Shown here piece by piece: positions 1-8,467 of a stretch of DNA of 64,000 nt (the first letter of the stretch is position 1; the number at the start of each line of letters is the position of its first letter). Source of the DNA: Streptomyces natalensis ATCC 27448 (GTDB lineage: Bacteria > Actinomycetota > Actinomycetes > Streptomycetales > Streptomycetaceae); NCBI RefSeq assembly GCF_000935125.1, contig NZ_JRKI01000009.1:62001-126000 (forward strand). The letters are read 5' to 3'. The notes under the pieces are model-generated. The model had not been told where the DNA came from. It saw only the letters and a program-made list of their open reading frames with translations, and searched no databases. The translations under genes and the position numbers were made by a program.

Positions 1-1186
1 CGGAGATGAAGCCCTCGATGGGGACCAACTCCTCGGTGGAAACGGCCAGTTCGAGGTCGGGGAAGCGGTCGAAGAGGGCCGGCAGGGCGATCTGGGCCTC
101 CATACGGGCCAGCGGGGCGCCCAGGCAGCGGTGGACTCCGTAGCCGAAGGCGAGGTGCTCCTGGCCGGGGCGCTGGATGTCGAAGTCGGCGGCGGTGGCG
201 CCATACTGCTGGGGGTCGCGTCCGGCGGCCACATACGACGGCATGATCGCGTCGCCCTTACGGATGGTCGGGCCACCCGGGATCTCGATGTCCTCGACGG
301 CGAAGCGCAGCGGGAGATTGGCGATGCTGGGGTCCCAGCGCAGGGTCTCCTCGATGACGTCGTTCCAGGAGGCCTTGCCGTTGCGGACCAGCGCCAGCTG
401 CTCCGGGTGCGTCAGCAGGGCGTGCACCGCATTGCCGATCAGATCGACGGTCGTCTCGTGCCCGGCGACGATGACCAGCAGCAGGGTGTCGACGAGCTCC
501 TGCTCGGTCATCCGCTCGCCGTCGTCGTCCCGCGCGGAGACCAGCAGGCTGGTGAGGTCGTCGTCCGGGGTCTCGCGCTTGATGGCGACGAGCTTGCTGA
601 GCAGCGTATGGATGTCGACTGCCGTCTGACCGGCCTGTTCGGGGGTGAGCGTGGGGTCCATGATCGCATCGGAGAGGCGGGAAAGCTCGCTCCGCATCTC
701 ACCGTCCGGCACGCCGAACAGTTCACAGATGACCTGCATGGGGAGGGGGTGGGCGAAGGACCCACGAAGATCGACGACGTCACCGGCCGGGGTGGCGGCG
801 AGCCGGTCCAGCAGCGCGGCGGTGATCCGCTCGACGCGCGGCAGCATCGCATCGGTGCGGCGCGCGGTGAACGCCGGGGCGATCAGCTTGCGCAGCCGGC
901 GGTGATCGGCGCCGTAGGCGGTGAACATATTGGTGACGCCGACCCAGGTCTGGAGCCAGCTGTCGTGGTATTCGCCGCGCTGCCAGGCGGGCCAGTGCTG
1001 GCGCGGGTCCTTGGAGACGCGTGGGTCGGTCAGAAGATCCTTGATGAGGGAGTGATGGGTAATGGCCCAGGCATGGACGCCGGCCGGTATTTCTATGAGG
1101 ACCGCGGGGCCTAGGTCGCGGAGGCGGGTCGCCTCTCCGTGGATATCGGCTCCGGTCGGGTCGATGACGACGGGCTGCTGTCCCAT
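1..1186 (-). CDS. cytochrome P450, CYP154-like (3' end outside window)
   Basis: Haem-thiolate monooxygenase, second P450 of the conservon. 395 codons are visible; the last few lie before base 1. Landmarks: I-helix AGHETT near residue 237, K-helix EETLR (intact ExxR) near 279, and haem loop LAFGYGVHRCLG with Cys354. The chosen ATG has an AGGAG about 7 nt upstream, which makes the gene overlap the end of the preceding P450 by 76 bp, so the two are co-translated. In Streptomyces conservons a CYP154 member usually follows a CYP157 member; assignment to CYP154 rests on this pairing and the motifs, not on an alignment. It is a soluble class I enzyme needing ferredoxin, none of which is encoded nearby. 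Substrate unknown. Confidence 0.85.
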   Translation of the reverse strand, partial: MGQQPVVIDPTGADIHGEATRLRDLGPAVLIEIPAGVHAWAITHHSLIKDLLTDPRVSKDPRQHWPAWQRGEYHDSWLQTWVGVTNMFTAYGADHRRLRKLIAPAFTARRTDAMLPRVERITAALLDRLAATPAGDVVDLRGSFAHPLPMQVICELFGVPDGEMRSELSRLSDAIMDPTLTPEQAGQTAVDIHTLLSKLVAIKRETPDDDLTSLLVSARDDDGERMTEQELVDTLLLVIVAGHETTVDLIGNAVHALLTHPEQLALVRNGKASWNDVIEETLRWDPSIANLPLRFAVEDIEIPGGPTIRKGDAIMPSYVAAGRDPQQYGATAADFDIQRPGQEHLAFGYGVHRCLGAPLARMEAQIALPALFDRFPDLELAVSTEELVPIEGFIS

Positions 1187-2520
1187 GGGGTAGCTCCTGC
1201 CTGATCGGGGGTGATGGGCGTGAAACGGGCCGGAAGAGCTGCGAGTGCTCGCTGGAAGGCGCCGGAGCGCCACTCCAACTGGTCGGGTTCCACCGCGAGT
1301 TCGATGTCCGAGAGCCATGCGGTGAGCCGCTCGATCGCGGTCATGGCGATCACCAGTGCAGGGCGCTGGACGGGGCAGGCGTGCGGTCCGGACGCCCAGG
1401 CCAGATGGGAGCCGCCGCCGGTACGGGTCTGGTCGAGAGTCGTCTCGCCGAACTGGTTGTTGGCGGCCGCGTAGGACACCAGGACCAGCTGTCCCTGACG
1501 CACCCAGGTGCCGTGGAAGAAGACATCACGGCGCGGGTAGTGCGCCGAGTAGTTGGCCATCGGCGGGTCGTTCCACAGCACCTCGTTGATGGCGTCCCGC
1601 GCGGTGAGGGCGCCACCGGAGAGGGTGCTGTAGTAACGGTCGTCGGACAGCATCCGCGAGAGCGCGTTGCCGATGAGGTTGGCCAGCGGTTCGTTGCCCG
1701 CCGCCATCGTCACCACGATCTGCGGGATCACCTCTTCGTCGGACAGCCCGTTGGGGTGGTCCATGAACCAGGAGGTGAGGTCCGGTCCGCGTTGGGCCTT
1801 CTTCGCCGCCATCAGTTCCATGATGTAGCTGGTGAACGCGGCGTCGGCGGCGTTGGCCTCCTCGGGCGAGGCGGCGTCCATCAGTCCGCCGATGGCCGAT
1901 ATCAGCCGCTCGCCGTAGGAGTCCGGCATCCCGAAGAGGTCGTTGAACATCATCAGCGGCAGCAGCTGGGCGTACTCGCCGATGAGGTCGACCTCACCGT
2001 TGGCGCCGAACGCCTGGATGAGGGTGTCCGCCGCGTGCTGGACCTTGGTGCGCAGGATGTGCGGTTCGACGAGCTGGAAGCTGTCGGAGATGACCTGCCG
2101 GTAGCGCCGGTGCGTTTCGCCGTCGTTGAACAGGGCGTTGGGCCGGTAGCCCAGCATCGGCATGACCTGGGAGTCGGGCGCGATGGTCTTCTGCCACTCG
2201 CGGGAGTCCTTCGACCAGGTGGCGGTGTCGTTGAGCAGGTCGAGGGCGGCCCGGTAGTCGGTGACGAGCATGGCCGTCACATCCGGGGCGATCTGGACCG
2301 GCGCGAGCGCACCGTACTGGCGCAGGTGGTCGTAGTAGCTGTTCGGATCGGCGGCGAACTCCGGTCCGTACAGCTTGAGGGGAGCGTAGGGGTCGGGCCG
2401 GTCGAGCGGGTGCACACGCTGCGACGGGCCGCCGTTGTCGGGCCCGCCGTCGAGGCCACCGTGGGCGTGCGCCGGGCAGCCCGGCGGCGGGGTGGCACCG
2501 GAAGGGTGCGGGGTGGTCAC
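1111..2520 (-). CDS. degenerate cytochrome P450, CYP157-like
   Basis: P450-fold protein of 469 aa. The start is the GTG at 2520 with AGGAG 5 nt upstream; an in-frame ATG 33 bp earlier lacks a good site. The haem-ligand Cys is present (Cys382 in WASGPHACPV) but the ExxR motif reads EVLW (residues 313-316), so the invariant Arg is Trp. The loop also lacks the usual Phe and the Gly after Cys, and the I-helix reads AAGNEP instead of AGxDT. These departures match what is known of the CYP157 family, in which only the Cys is conserved. It lies 562 bp downstream of cvnD and overlaps the next P450. The N-terminal ~35 residues are Pro/Gly-rich. Whether it is catalytic is open; a partner or sensor role for the conservon is possible. 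Confidence 0.85.
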   Translation of the reverse strand: MTTPHPSGATPPPGCPAHAHGGLDGGPDNGGPSQRVHPLDRPDPYAPLKLYGPEFAADPNSYYDHLRQYGALAPVQIAPDVTAMLVTDYRAALDLLNDTATWSKDSREWQKTIAPDSQVMPMLGYRPNALFNDGETHRRYRQVISDSFQLVEPHILRTKVQHAADTLIQAFGANGEVDLIGEYAQLLPLMMFNDLFGMPDSYGERLISAIGGLMDAASPEEANAADAAFTSYIMELMAAKKAQRGPDLTSWFMDHPNGLSDEEVIPQIVVTMAAGNEPLANLIGNALSRMLSDDRYYSTLSGGALTARDAINEVLWNDPPMANYSAHYPRRDVFFHGTWVRQGQLVLVSYAAANNQFGETTLDQTRTGGGSHLAWASGPHACPVQRPALVIAMTAIERLTAWLSDIELAVEPDQLEWRSGAFQRALAALPARFTPITPDQAGATPWDSSPSSSTRPEPISTERRPASAT

Positions 2521-3082
2521 GAATTCTCCTGGGACGAGGTGAGAGGAGGACAAGGACGAGGACTAGGACAAGGACGAGGGACGAGTTCGGGGCGAGTTGT
2601 CGGGGACGAGGTGGGCGGTGGCGGGTGTCGGGTGCGGGGGCGAGATGGGGCTGGTGGGGCGGGGCCGGGGGGGGAGGGAGGCAGAGAGCGACCGGGACCG
2701 GCCGGGCCTGCCCGGGGGCGACCAGGTCGTTGCGGGCCGTGGCGGGTGACGCGGCCGCGCTGCGCCGCCCCCGGTCCCGGCCCCCGTCCCCACCCCCTGT
2801 GTGCCTGCGAGCCCATGCGTCCGTACGGGCTTGTGCCCGTACGCGTCCTGCCCTCGATGGGGCCTGTGCGCGTACGAGACCTGCCCCCCGATGGGACCTG
2901 TGCCCGTACCAGCACACGCGCACGCACAAGATCTGCGCCGAATTCGAGCCCATGCGTCCGTACGAGCTCGTACGGACACCGGCCCCACGAAGGCCGGCCT
3001 CACGAGCACCGGCCCGGCCTCACGAGCACCGGCCCGGCCCCGCGAACCCCGGCCCACGACCCAGGCAGGCCGCGAGCTCCCC
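2521..3082. other. 562-bp non-coding gap between cvnD and the P450 pair, rich in repeats
   Basis: No frame here looks like a gene; long open frames exist on both strands only because of base composition. 2547-2579 is a purine-rich stretch of GGACAAGGACGAGG-type repeats, 2640-2760 is G/C homopolymeric, 2809-2977 holds the GTAC dyads listed separately, and 2998-3036 contains a roughly 20-bp direct repeat (CACGAGCACCGGCCCGGCCT). An unusually long gap inside what is otherwise a tight operon, so a separate promoter or terminator for the P450 pair is likely. Confidence 0.6.
2809..2977. repeat. GTAC-centred dyads and direct repeats
   Basis: A 23-bp near-identical direct repeat occurs at 2809-2831 and 2946-2968. 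The first copy runs into a perfect 9-bp stem CGTACGGGC / GCCCGTACG (2822-2843, loop TTGT). The second runs into a perfect 22-bp palindrome at 2956-2977 (half-site GTCCGTACGAG). Between them are two degenerate copies of a 33-34 bp unit starting with GTAC at 2839 and 2872. Could be operators or transcript-processing hairpins. Confidence 0.75.
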
Positions 3083-3691
3083 CTAAGGCCCCTGCTGCGG
3101 CGTATGCGCCAGCACGTGCGAGACCAGGGAGATCAGGGCGTCGACGGACTGGTGGCGGTCGCGGGCGTCGCAGAGGACGAGGGGGGTGTCCGGGTGGAGG
3201 TCGAGCGCCTCGCGGAGTTTGTCGGTGTCGTATGTCGGGGCGTCGGGGAAGGCGTTGACCGCCACCGCGTACCGCAGGCCGGCCTCCTCGATGATGTCCA
3301 TCACCTCGAAGGAGTCCGCCAGGCGGCGGGTGTCGGCGAGGACGAGGGCGCCCAGTGCACCCCGCGCGATGTCCGCCCACAGCGGGCGGAAACGCTTCTG
3401 CCCCGGCGTGCCGAAGAGATACAGGACCAGATCGCCCGGCAGCGTCAGCCGCCCGAAGTCGATCGCCACGGTGGTGGTGGTCTTGTCCCGTACTCCGGCG
3501 AGGTCGTCGACCACCGCGCCGGTCTGCGTCATGACCTCTTCGGTGTGCAGCGGCGGGGTTTCGGACAGCGTACGGATCAGCGTGGTCTTGCCGACTCCGA
3601 ACGGCCCCGCGACCAGGAGTTTGACCAGTGTCTGGTCGGCACCGGAGAGGTACATGCCGCCGGTGCTAGGACTTGAGAGAGCGGAGTCCAT
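3083..3691 (-). CDS. cvnD: conservon GTPase-like ATP/GTP-binding protein CvnD
   Basis: 202-aa small GTP-binding protein of the conservon type, expected at the inner face of the membrane with CvnA-C, where such complexes are thought to act like a heterotrimeric-G-protein-like switch. P-loop GPFGVGKTT at residues 29-37, a Thr-rich switch I (DKTTTTVAIDFG), switch II motif LFGTPGQKRF, and VNAFPDAP at the usual NKxD position (the N..D guanine-specificity signature is altered, as in the family). The start at 3691 overlaps the end of cvnC by 26 bp, which is typical for these operons. Followed by the long gap to the P450 genes. Confidence 0.93.
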   Translation of the reverse strand: MDSALSSPSTGGMYLSGADQTLVKLLVAGPFGVGKTTLIRTLSETPPLHTEEVMTQTGAVVDDLAGVRDKTTTTVAIDFGRLTLPGDLVLYLFGTPGQKRFRPLWADIARGALGALVLADTRRLADSFEVMDIIEEAGLRYAVAVNAFPDAPTYDTDKLREALDLHPDTPLVLCDARDRHQSVDALISLVSHVLAHTPQQGP

Positions 3692-4025
3692 CGAGAACCC
3701 TCTCCAGGATCTGCCGGTCGAATTGCTCGGCTTCGGGAATAGGGACACGGGCGAAGAGCCGCCCGGCATCGACGAGATCGGCCACCAGCACCTTCACCAC
3801 ACTGACGGGCAGCGAGAGATGGGCGGCGACCTCCGCCAGAGACAGGGCCCCGGGCTGCAACAGCTCCAGGATGCGCCGTTCTTCGGGGCGCACCTCGCTG
3901 GTGATCGGCATCCCGGAGCTGTGCAGCAGGGAGAGCCGGTCGAGGGTGTTGCGGCTGGGGCGCGCACGACCGCCGGTGGCCAGATAGGCCGGTACCAGGC
4001 GCCTGTTGCTCTGGCGGGGCGTCAT
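3666..4025 (-). CDS. cvnC: conservon DUF742 protein CvnC
   Basis: 119-aa DUF742 protein. The family signature is clear: RLVPAYLATGGRARPSRNTLDRLSLLH near the N-terminus, then a winged-helix-like segment (EERRILELLQPGALSLAEVAAHLSLP, written here in part) and the end DRQILERVLDGLRSL. The family forms a complex with CvnB and CvnD in S. coelicolor. The start overlaps the cvnB stop by ATGA (4 bp) and the end overlaps cvnD, so translation is coupled. No enzymatic motif is seen; the role is probably scaffold or adaptor. Confidence 0.93.
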   Translation of the reverse strand: MTPRQSNRRLVPAYLATGGRARPSRNTLDRLSLLHSSGMPITSEVRPEERRILELLQPGALSLAEVAAHLSLPVSVVKVLVADLVDAGRLFARVPIPEAEQFDRQILERVLDGLRSLKS

Positions 4026-4456
4026 GCGGAGTTGCCCAGGTCCCGGGCCGGGCTGTTCATGACCTTGGCGCCGAGGGTCGACACCTGGACCTGCATATGG
4101 TGTGCGACGACGCCCATGTTGACCTCCGGCGCGGCGAAGACGGCCAGGCAGGTGTTCTCGCCGGCGGGTATCGCGAAGACCCAGCCCTCCTCCGACTCGA
4201 TCACGGTCTGCCGCAGCCGGGCGTCCTGCTGCTCGGTGAAGGCCGCGGTGACCGCCCGGCCGGCGCCCTGGAGCGCGGACATCATGGCCGCCACGCCTTC
4301 GGCGGCGTCCCGCTGGAGCCCCGGTGAGCAGCCCTCGATGAAACCGTCGCCGGAGATGACGGCTGCGTGGATAACATGCGGCAGCTCCAGAAGAGGCGCC
4401 AGCACCCAGGACTTGTCCTCGATGCTACGGCGGCGAGCGGGGGCGGGGGTGTTCAT
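4022..4456 (-). CDS. cvnB: conservon roadblock/LC7-domain protein CvnB
   Basis: 144-aa Roadblock/LC7 protein. The segment from LLELPHVIHAAVISGDGFIEG through residue ~115 (GVVAHHMQVQVSTLG) covers the single domain, which resembles bacterial GTPase-activating or dimer-scaffold proteins such as MglB. It probably modulates CvnD. Its ATG shares the A of the cvnA stop (TAATG), so synthesis of the kinase-like subunit and CvnB is coupled. The short N-terminal extension (TPAPARRRSIEDKS) is basic. Confidence 0.93.
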   Translation of the reverse strand: MNTPAPARRRSIEDKSWVLAPLLELPHVIHAAVISGDGFIEGCSPGLQRDAAEGVAAMMSALQGAGRAVTAAFTEQQDARLRQTVIESEEGWVFAIPAGENTCLAVFAAPEVNMGVVAHHMQVQVSTLGAKVMNSPARDLGNSA

Positions 4457-6150
4457 TACTGGGGGTTCCCTTCGGGACTGCGAGGGGGCTGTGACTGCTG
4501 CGCGGCAACCCGGCCGGATTCGGTGCCCTGCTGGAGCGCGGCCCAGCGGGAGGCGGTCTCCTCCGGGGTGCGCTGCGGCGCGGTGCGCGGGGTGTTCTGG
4601 TCGAGCTCGGACATCGGCTGACGGCGGCGCCGACGGGGAAGTTCGGGCTCGCCGGCGGAGGCGGCGTCGAATCCGGCACCGGCGTGATCGAACCCGCTAC
4701 GGGCGGCGTCGAATCCGGCATCCGAGGAGTCGAACCCGGTACGGGCGGCATCGAACCCGTCACCAACGGAGTCGAATCCGGTGCCCAGGTCCGAGCCGCC
4801 ACCGAGGTCGGAGCCGCCACCGAGGTCCGAACCGCCATCGAGGTCCGAACCGGCGGCCGGAGCCGAACCGGCGTCATGGGCGGCGGCCCCGTACGTCCCG
4901 CCGCCCAGTAGCTCCGCCGGGTCGGGCGCCGGTGCGCTGACGGGCGCGGGGGCGGGCGACGGTGCGGGAGAGGGCGCGGGAGCCGGGGGCTGGGCCGCGG
5001 CGTGCCCCGGGTTGCGGGTCGGCAGCGTGCCCCGGTCCTGCGCGGGGGACCGATGCGGGGTCGGCGCCATCACGGACATGGGCTGGTGGCTCTCGTCGAG
5101 GACGGTCAGCAGGGGGTCGCCGGGGATGTACACGATCGCACGGACACCTCCGTAGGGGGACGACTCGATGTGCACCCGGTAGCCGTACTGCCGCACCAGC
5201 TGGCCGGCCGCCGCGAACCCGGAACGCGGCGGGTCGCCGAGCTGGGTGAGCAGCAGCTGCTCGTCACCGGACAGCAGCTTCGCGGCGTGCGCCAGCTCCT
5301 CCTCGTGCATCCCGACGCCGTAGTCGTCGATGATGACGGAGGCGCCGCGGTTGCCCTGCTGGAGGGTGACGCTGATGGGCAGTTCCTGGTGCGAGTGGTG
5401 CAGTGCGTTGGCCAGCAGCTCGGTGACGGTGATCGCGATCGGCTCGACGGCACGGGCGACCACGGCGATCGGGTCGCGCAGCTGGTTGGTGATCTGGACG
5501 CGCTCGTAGCCGCGCAGCCGGGAGGTGGCGCCGACGACCAGTTCGGCCAGGTACGAGTCCTCGCGGGTCAGGCCGGGCCAGGCGCCGCACACCACACCGG
5601 TGGCCTGAATGCGCCGCAGCGCCTGCTCGTTGAGGAAGTCGGCGGAGAGCAGGTCCTGGGCGACGTTCGGGTCGTCGTAGCGGTGCTGCATGCCCTGGAG
5701 CTGGGTCTGGAGCTGGTACAGCAGCGCCTGGATGGTGGTGGTGGCGCCCCGCAGCGTGGACTGGGCGGCGGCGTCGACCCGCTCGCGCTCCTTCGTCACG
5801 GCCTCGGCGATCTGCTCCAGCACCGCGCTCAGCGCCTGATCGGTCTCCGACCCGGCGAACCGGGTGTCCAGCAGCCCCCGTACGGGCACATGCGGATGCG
5901 CCAGCGCCAGGGTGAGGTCGGGGAGCCGGGCCCCCGCCAGGTGTCGGATCTCGGCCTCGGTCGCCCGCAGCCGGGCCGTCAGCTCCGTATTGGCGTGCAA
6001 CGAAGCGGAGTTCTGCTCCTCAGCGGTGCTGAGACGTTGCTTCAAGGCGGCGCTGTGCATCCTCGCGCGGGCCACAAGCGCCGCGAGTACGACGGCGGCG
6101 GCCGTTCCAGCGCTGAGGCACCACAACAGCGCCTCGGGTATGGATGTCAT
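4456..6150 (-). CDS. cvnA: conservon histidine-kinase-like membrane protein CvnA
   Basis: 564 aa, first gene of the operon; ATG at 6150 with GAGG 6 nt upstream. One N-terminal transmembrane helix (about residues 8-30), a coiled-coil-like segment, then an HATPase domain with N-box TELLANALHHS and G-box DDYGVGM. The HATPase end (GGVRAIVYIPG) is followed by a Pro/Ala linker, four GSDLGG-type hexads (434-457), six GFDxxxx heptads (458-499) and a basic RRRRRQ. In the segment where kinases of this group usually carry LDHLATR, the sequence reads ADFLNEQALRR, so the expected phosphoacceptor His may be Phe; this needs an alignment. There is no extracellular sensor domain, so the input is presumably cytoplasmic or membrane-derived. 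Confidence 0.9.
   Translation of the reverse strand: MTSIPEALLWCLSAGTAAAVVLAALVARARMHSAALKQRLSTAEEQNSASLHANTELTARLRATEAEIRHLAGARLPDLTLALAHPHVPVRGLLDTRFAGSETDQALSAVLEQIAEAVTKERERVDAAAQSTLRGATTTIQALLYQLQTQLQGMQHRYDDPNVAQDLLSADFLNEQALRRIQATGVVCGAWPGLTREDSYLAELVVGATSRLRGYERVQITNQLRDPIAVVARAVEPIAITVTELLANALHHSHQELPISVTLQQGNRGASVIIDDYGVGMHEEELAHAAKLLSGDEQLLLTQLGDPPRSGFAAAGQLVRQYGYRVHIESSPYGGVRAIVYIPGDPLLTVLDESHQPMSVMAPTPHRSPAQDRGTLPTRNPGHAAAQPPAPAPSPAPSPAPAPVSAPAPDPAELLGGGTYGAAAHDAGSAPAAGSDLDGGSDLGGGSDLGGGSDLGTGFDSVGDGFDAARTGFDSSDAGFDAARSGFDHAGAGFDAASAGEPELPRRRRRQPMSELDQNTPRTAPQRTPEETASRWAALQQGTESGRVAAQQSQPPRSPEGNPQ
4654..4851 (-). repeat. in-frame hexad and heptad repeats in cvnA
   Basis: The coding DNA contains four 18-bp units (Gly-Ser-Asp-Leu-Gly-Gly type) next to six 21-bp units (Gly-Phe-Asp plus four variable residues). 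Low-complexity acidic/aromatic repeats in an otherwise conserved cytoplasmic tail; likely variable in length between strains. Confidence 0.85.
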
Positions 6151-6724
6151 CGGGATCCTCGGGTGGGGGAAGGTGACCGCCGGCGGGCCACAGCAGTGTG
6201 TTCGCCGATCATCACGCGATGCTACCGGGGACCTGACGTCCTGTGAGGCCCTCACCATGGCCTGCGTGAGAAATTCCGGAAGGTCGTGTTCCGCCCTGTG
6301 TGGGTGGACGGGGATACGTTTCAGCACTGCGGTCCGATGCGGACGGCGGGGCCGATGTACGTTTTCGGTCGGTTCGTCAACTACCGTTCAACTCACGGGA
6401 CTTGACGGCTCGTCGCAGATGAGGCCCACCGGCGTCCGGGATGACCAGGGGCCGGGCCGCCGGACTCCATGAGCTTCGTGGAATGGGGCATAGCCGCGTG
6501 GGCATCATGCGCGCGGGGGATCACCTGGCCCGCCGCCCGCCGCCCGCCGCCCGCCGCCCGCCGCCCGCCGCCCGCCGCCCGCCGCCCGCCGACTGCGGGC
6601 TGCGGACGAGGGACGCGAGGTGATCGAGAGGCCACCGCTCCGTCACCGCGAAGCCACGAACAGTGAAAGCCCGTGACATCCCACCGGTGCAGGCCCGCCC
6701 GCGCCCATGCGCGAGAATGACCCC
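6151..6724. other. 574-bp non-coding region upstream of cvnA and recO
   Basis: Divergent promoter region. No convincing gene. The cvnA-proximal part (6160-6420) is less GC-rich than its surroundings and should hold the conservon promoter. The recO-proximal part contains the heptanucleotide array at 6529-6591. Confidence 0.6.
6529..6591. repeat. nine perfect copies of a 7-bp tandem repeat
   Basis: Unit CCCGCCG repeated nine times without a mismatch (63 bp), about 130 bp upstream of the recO start. The unit length is not a multiple of 3 and no gene crosses it. A slip-prone minisatellite. Confidence 0.95.
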
Positions 6725-7471
6725 ATGAGTCTGTTCCGCGACGACGGCATCGTGCTGCGCACCCAGAAGCTGGGTGAGGCGGACCGGATCATCACGCTGC
6801 TCACCCGGGGGAACGGGCGGGTGCGGGCCGTGGCCCGGGGCGTGCGGCGGACGAAGTCGAAGTTCGGGGCGCGGCTGGAGCCGTTCTCCCATGTGGATGT
6901 GCAGTTCTTCGCGCGGGGCGGCGAGCTGATCGGGCGCGGGCTGCCGCTGTGCACGCAGAGCGAGACGATCGCGGCGTACGGCGGCGGGATCGTGACGGAC
7001 TACGCCCGCTACACCGCCGGGACGGCGATGCTGGAGACGGCGGAGCGGTTCACCGATCACGAGGGCGAGCCGGCCGTGCAGCAGTATCTGCTGCTGGTGG
7101 GCGCGCTGCGCACGCTCTCGCGCGGTGAGCACGCGCCACACCTCGTCCTGGATGCCTTCTTGCTGCGGTCCCTCGCCGTGAACGGTTATGCGCCAAGTTT
7201 CGACAGCTGTGCGCGGTGCGGAATGCCCGGCCCGAACCGGTTCTTCTCGGTCGCGTCCGGCGGTGTGATCTGCGGCGACTGCCGGGTGCCGGGCAGCGTC
7301 GTACCCTCCTCGGAGGCCATCGGCCTCCTGGGCGCGCTGCTGACCGGTGACTGGGAGACGGCCGATGCCTGTGAGGCGCGGCACGTCCGGGAGGGCAGCG
7401 GGCTGGTCGCGGCGTATTTGCAGTGGCACCTGGAGCGGGGTCTGCGCTCCCTCCGGTACGTAGAGCAGTAA
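6725..7471 (+). CDS. recO: DNA repair protein RecO
   Basis: 248-aa recombination mediator that binds ssDNA, removes SSB and loads RecA with RecR. It has the N-terminal OB fold ([20 protein letters not shown], with [20 protein letters not shown] following) and a C-terminal zinc site CARC...CGDC at residues ~161-188. An ATG 18 bp upstream in the same frame is possible, but homologues begin MSLFRDD. No strong Shine-Dalgarno. uppS follows after 44 bp on the same strand, a common actinobacterial pairing. Confidence 0.95.
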   Translation: MSLFRDDGIVLRTQKLGEADRIITLLTRGNGRVRAVARGVRRTKSKFGARLEPFSHVDVQFFARGGELIGRGLPLCTQSETIAAYGGGIVTDYARYTAGTAMLETAERFTDHEGEPAVQQYLLLVGALRTLSRGEHAPHLVLDAFLLRSLAVNGYAPSFDSCARCGMPGPNRFFSVASGGVICGDCRVPGSVVPSSEAIGLLGALLTGDWETADACEARHVREGSGLVAAYLQWHLERGLRSLRYVEQ

Positions 7472-7515
7472 GAACAAGAGCAAGCAAGCAGTTCGGCAGA
7501 GGAGACGTGGGGCGC

Positions 7516-8334
7516 ATGGCAGTACGCGGCATTCTGGGGCGTAACCGACGCGAGTACGAGACGCCCGAGCCGCACCCGTCCGGTGCGCGTCCGCCGAGGA
7601 TTCCCGGCGAGCTCGTCCCGAACCATGTGGCGATCGTGATGGACGGCAACGGCCGCTGGGCCAAGGAGCGCGGGCTGCCGCGCACCGAGGGGCACAAGGT
7701 CGGCGAGGGCGTCGTCCTCGACGTTCTCAAGGGCTGCATCGAAATGGGCGTGAAGAACCTTTCGCTCTACGCCTTCTCCACGGAGAACTGGAAGCGGTCG
7801 CCGGACGAGGTCCGCTTCCTGATGAACTTCAACCGGGACGTCATCCGCCGTCGCCGTGACGAGATGGATGCGCTGGGTATTCGTATCCGCTGGGTCGGGC
7901 GGATGCCGAAGCTGTGGAAGTCCGTCGTCCAGGAACTCCAGATCGCCCAGGAACAGACCAAGAACAACGACGCGATGACGCTGTATTTCTGCGTGAATTA
8001 CGGCGGGCGCGCGGAGATCGCGGATGCGGCGGCGGCGATTGCGGCGGATGTGCGGGCCGGGAAGCTGGACCCGTCGAAGGTGAACGAGAAGACCGTCGCG
8101 AAGTACATGTACTACCCGGACATGCCGGATGTGGACCTGTTCGTCCGGCCGTCGGGCGAGCAGCGGACGTCGAATTACCTGATCTGGCAGAGCGCGTACG
8201 CCGAGATGGTCTTCCAGGACATTCTGTGGCCGGACTTCGACCGGCGGAACCTGTGGCAGGCATGCCTGGAGTACGCGAAGCGGGACCGCCGGTTCGGCGG
8301 GGCGCAGCTGGACGACGGCGAGTCCGCGGTCTAG
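7516..8334 (+). CDS. uppS: isoprenyl (di-trans,poly-cis-decaprenyl/undecaprenyl) diphosphate synthase
   Basis: 272-aa cis-prenyltransferase that makes the polyprenyl diphosphate carrier lipid for peptidoglycan and other cell-wall polymers. [13 protein letters not shown] with the catalytic Asp43, the FSTENWKRS motif, and the C-terminal [20 protein letters not shown] box are all present. The ATG at 7516 is chosen; a GTG 9 bp earlier (MGRMAVRG) sits closer to the GAGGAGA at 7499 and is a real alternative. Ends before a strong hairpin shared with convergent zur. Confidence 0.95.
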   Translation: MAVRGILGRNRREYETPEPHPSGARPPRIPGELVPNHVAIVMDGNGRWAKERGLPRTEGHKVGEGVVLDVLKGCIEMGVKNLSLYAFSTENWKRSPDEVRFLMNFNRDVIRRRRDEMDALGIRIRWVGRMPKLWKSVVQELQIAQEQTKNNDAMTLYFCVNYGGRAEIADAAAAIAADVRAGKLDPSKVNEKTVAKYMYYPDMPDVDLFVRPSGEQRTSNYLIWQSAYAEMVFQDILWPDFDRRNLWQACLEYAKRDRRFGGAQLDDGESAV

Positions 8335-8407
8335 CGACGCGCACCCCCCTGCCCCGGCACGTACGCCACCACGCGTCCGCCGACACGTACCACCGGCACC
8401 TGTGCCA

Positions 8408-8440
8408 AGGGGCCGCCTCCCCAGCCGGGAGGCGGCCCCT
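8408..8440. terminator. bidirectional terminator between uppS and zur
   Basis: Perfect 14-bp stem (left arm AGGGGCCGCCTCCC at 8408-8421, right arm 8427-8440) with the 5-nt loop CAGCC. It lies between two convergent stop codons, so it can serve both genes. No T-run, as usual in Streptomyces. Confidence 0.9.
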
Positions 8441-8467
8441 GCGACGTATGAGGCGTACGTCGTGTCG

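Noticed and set aside
6529..6591. CRISPR-like direct repeats (also 24821-24892, 31951-32025, 39850-39919)
   Set aside because: Units are contiguous with no unique spacers, units are too short, and no cas genes are present.
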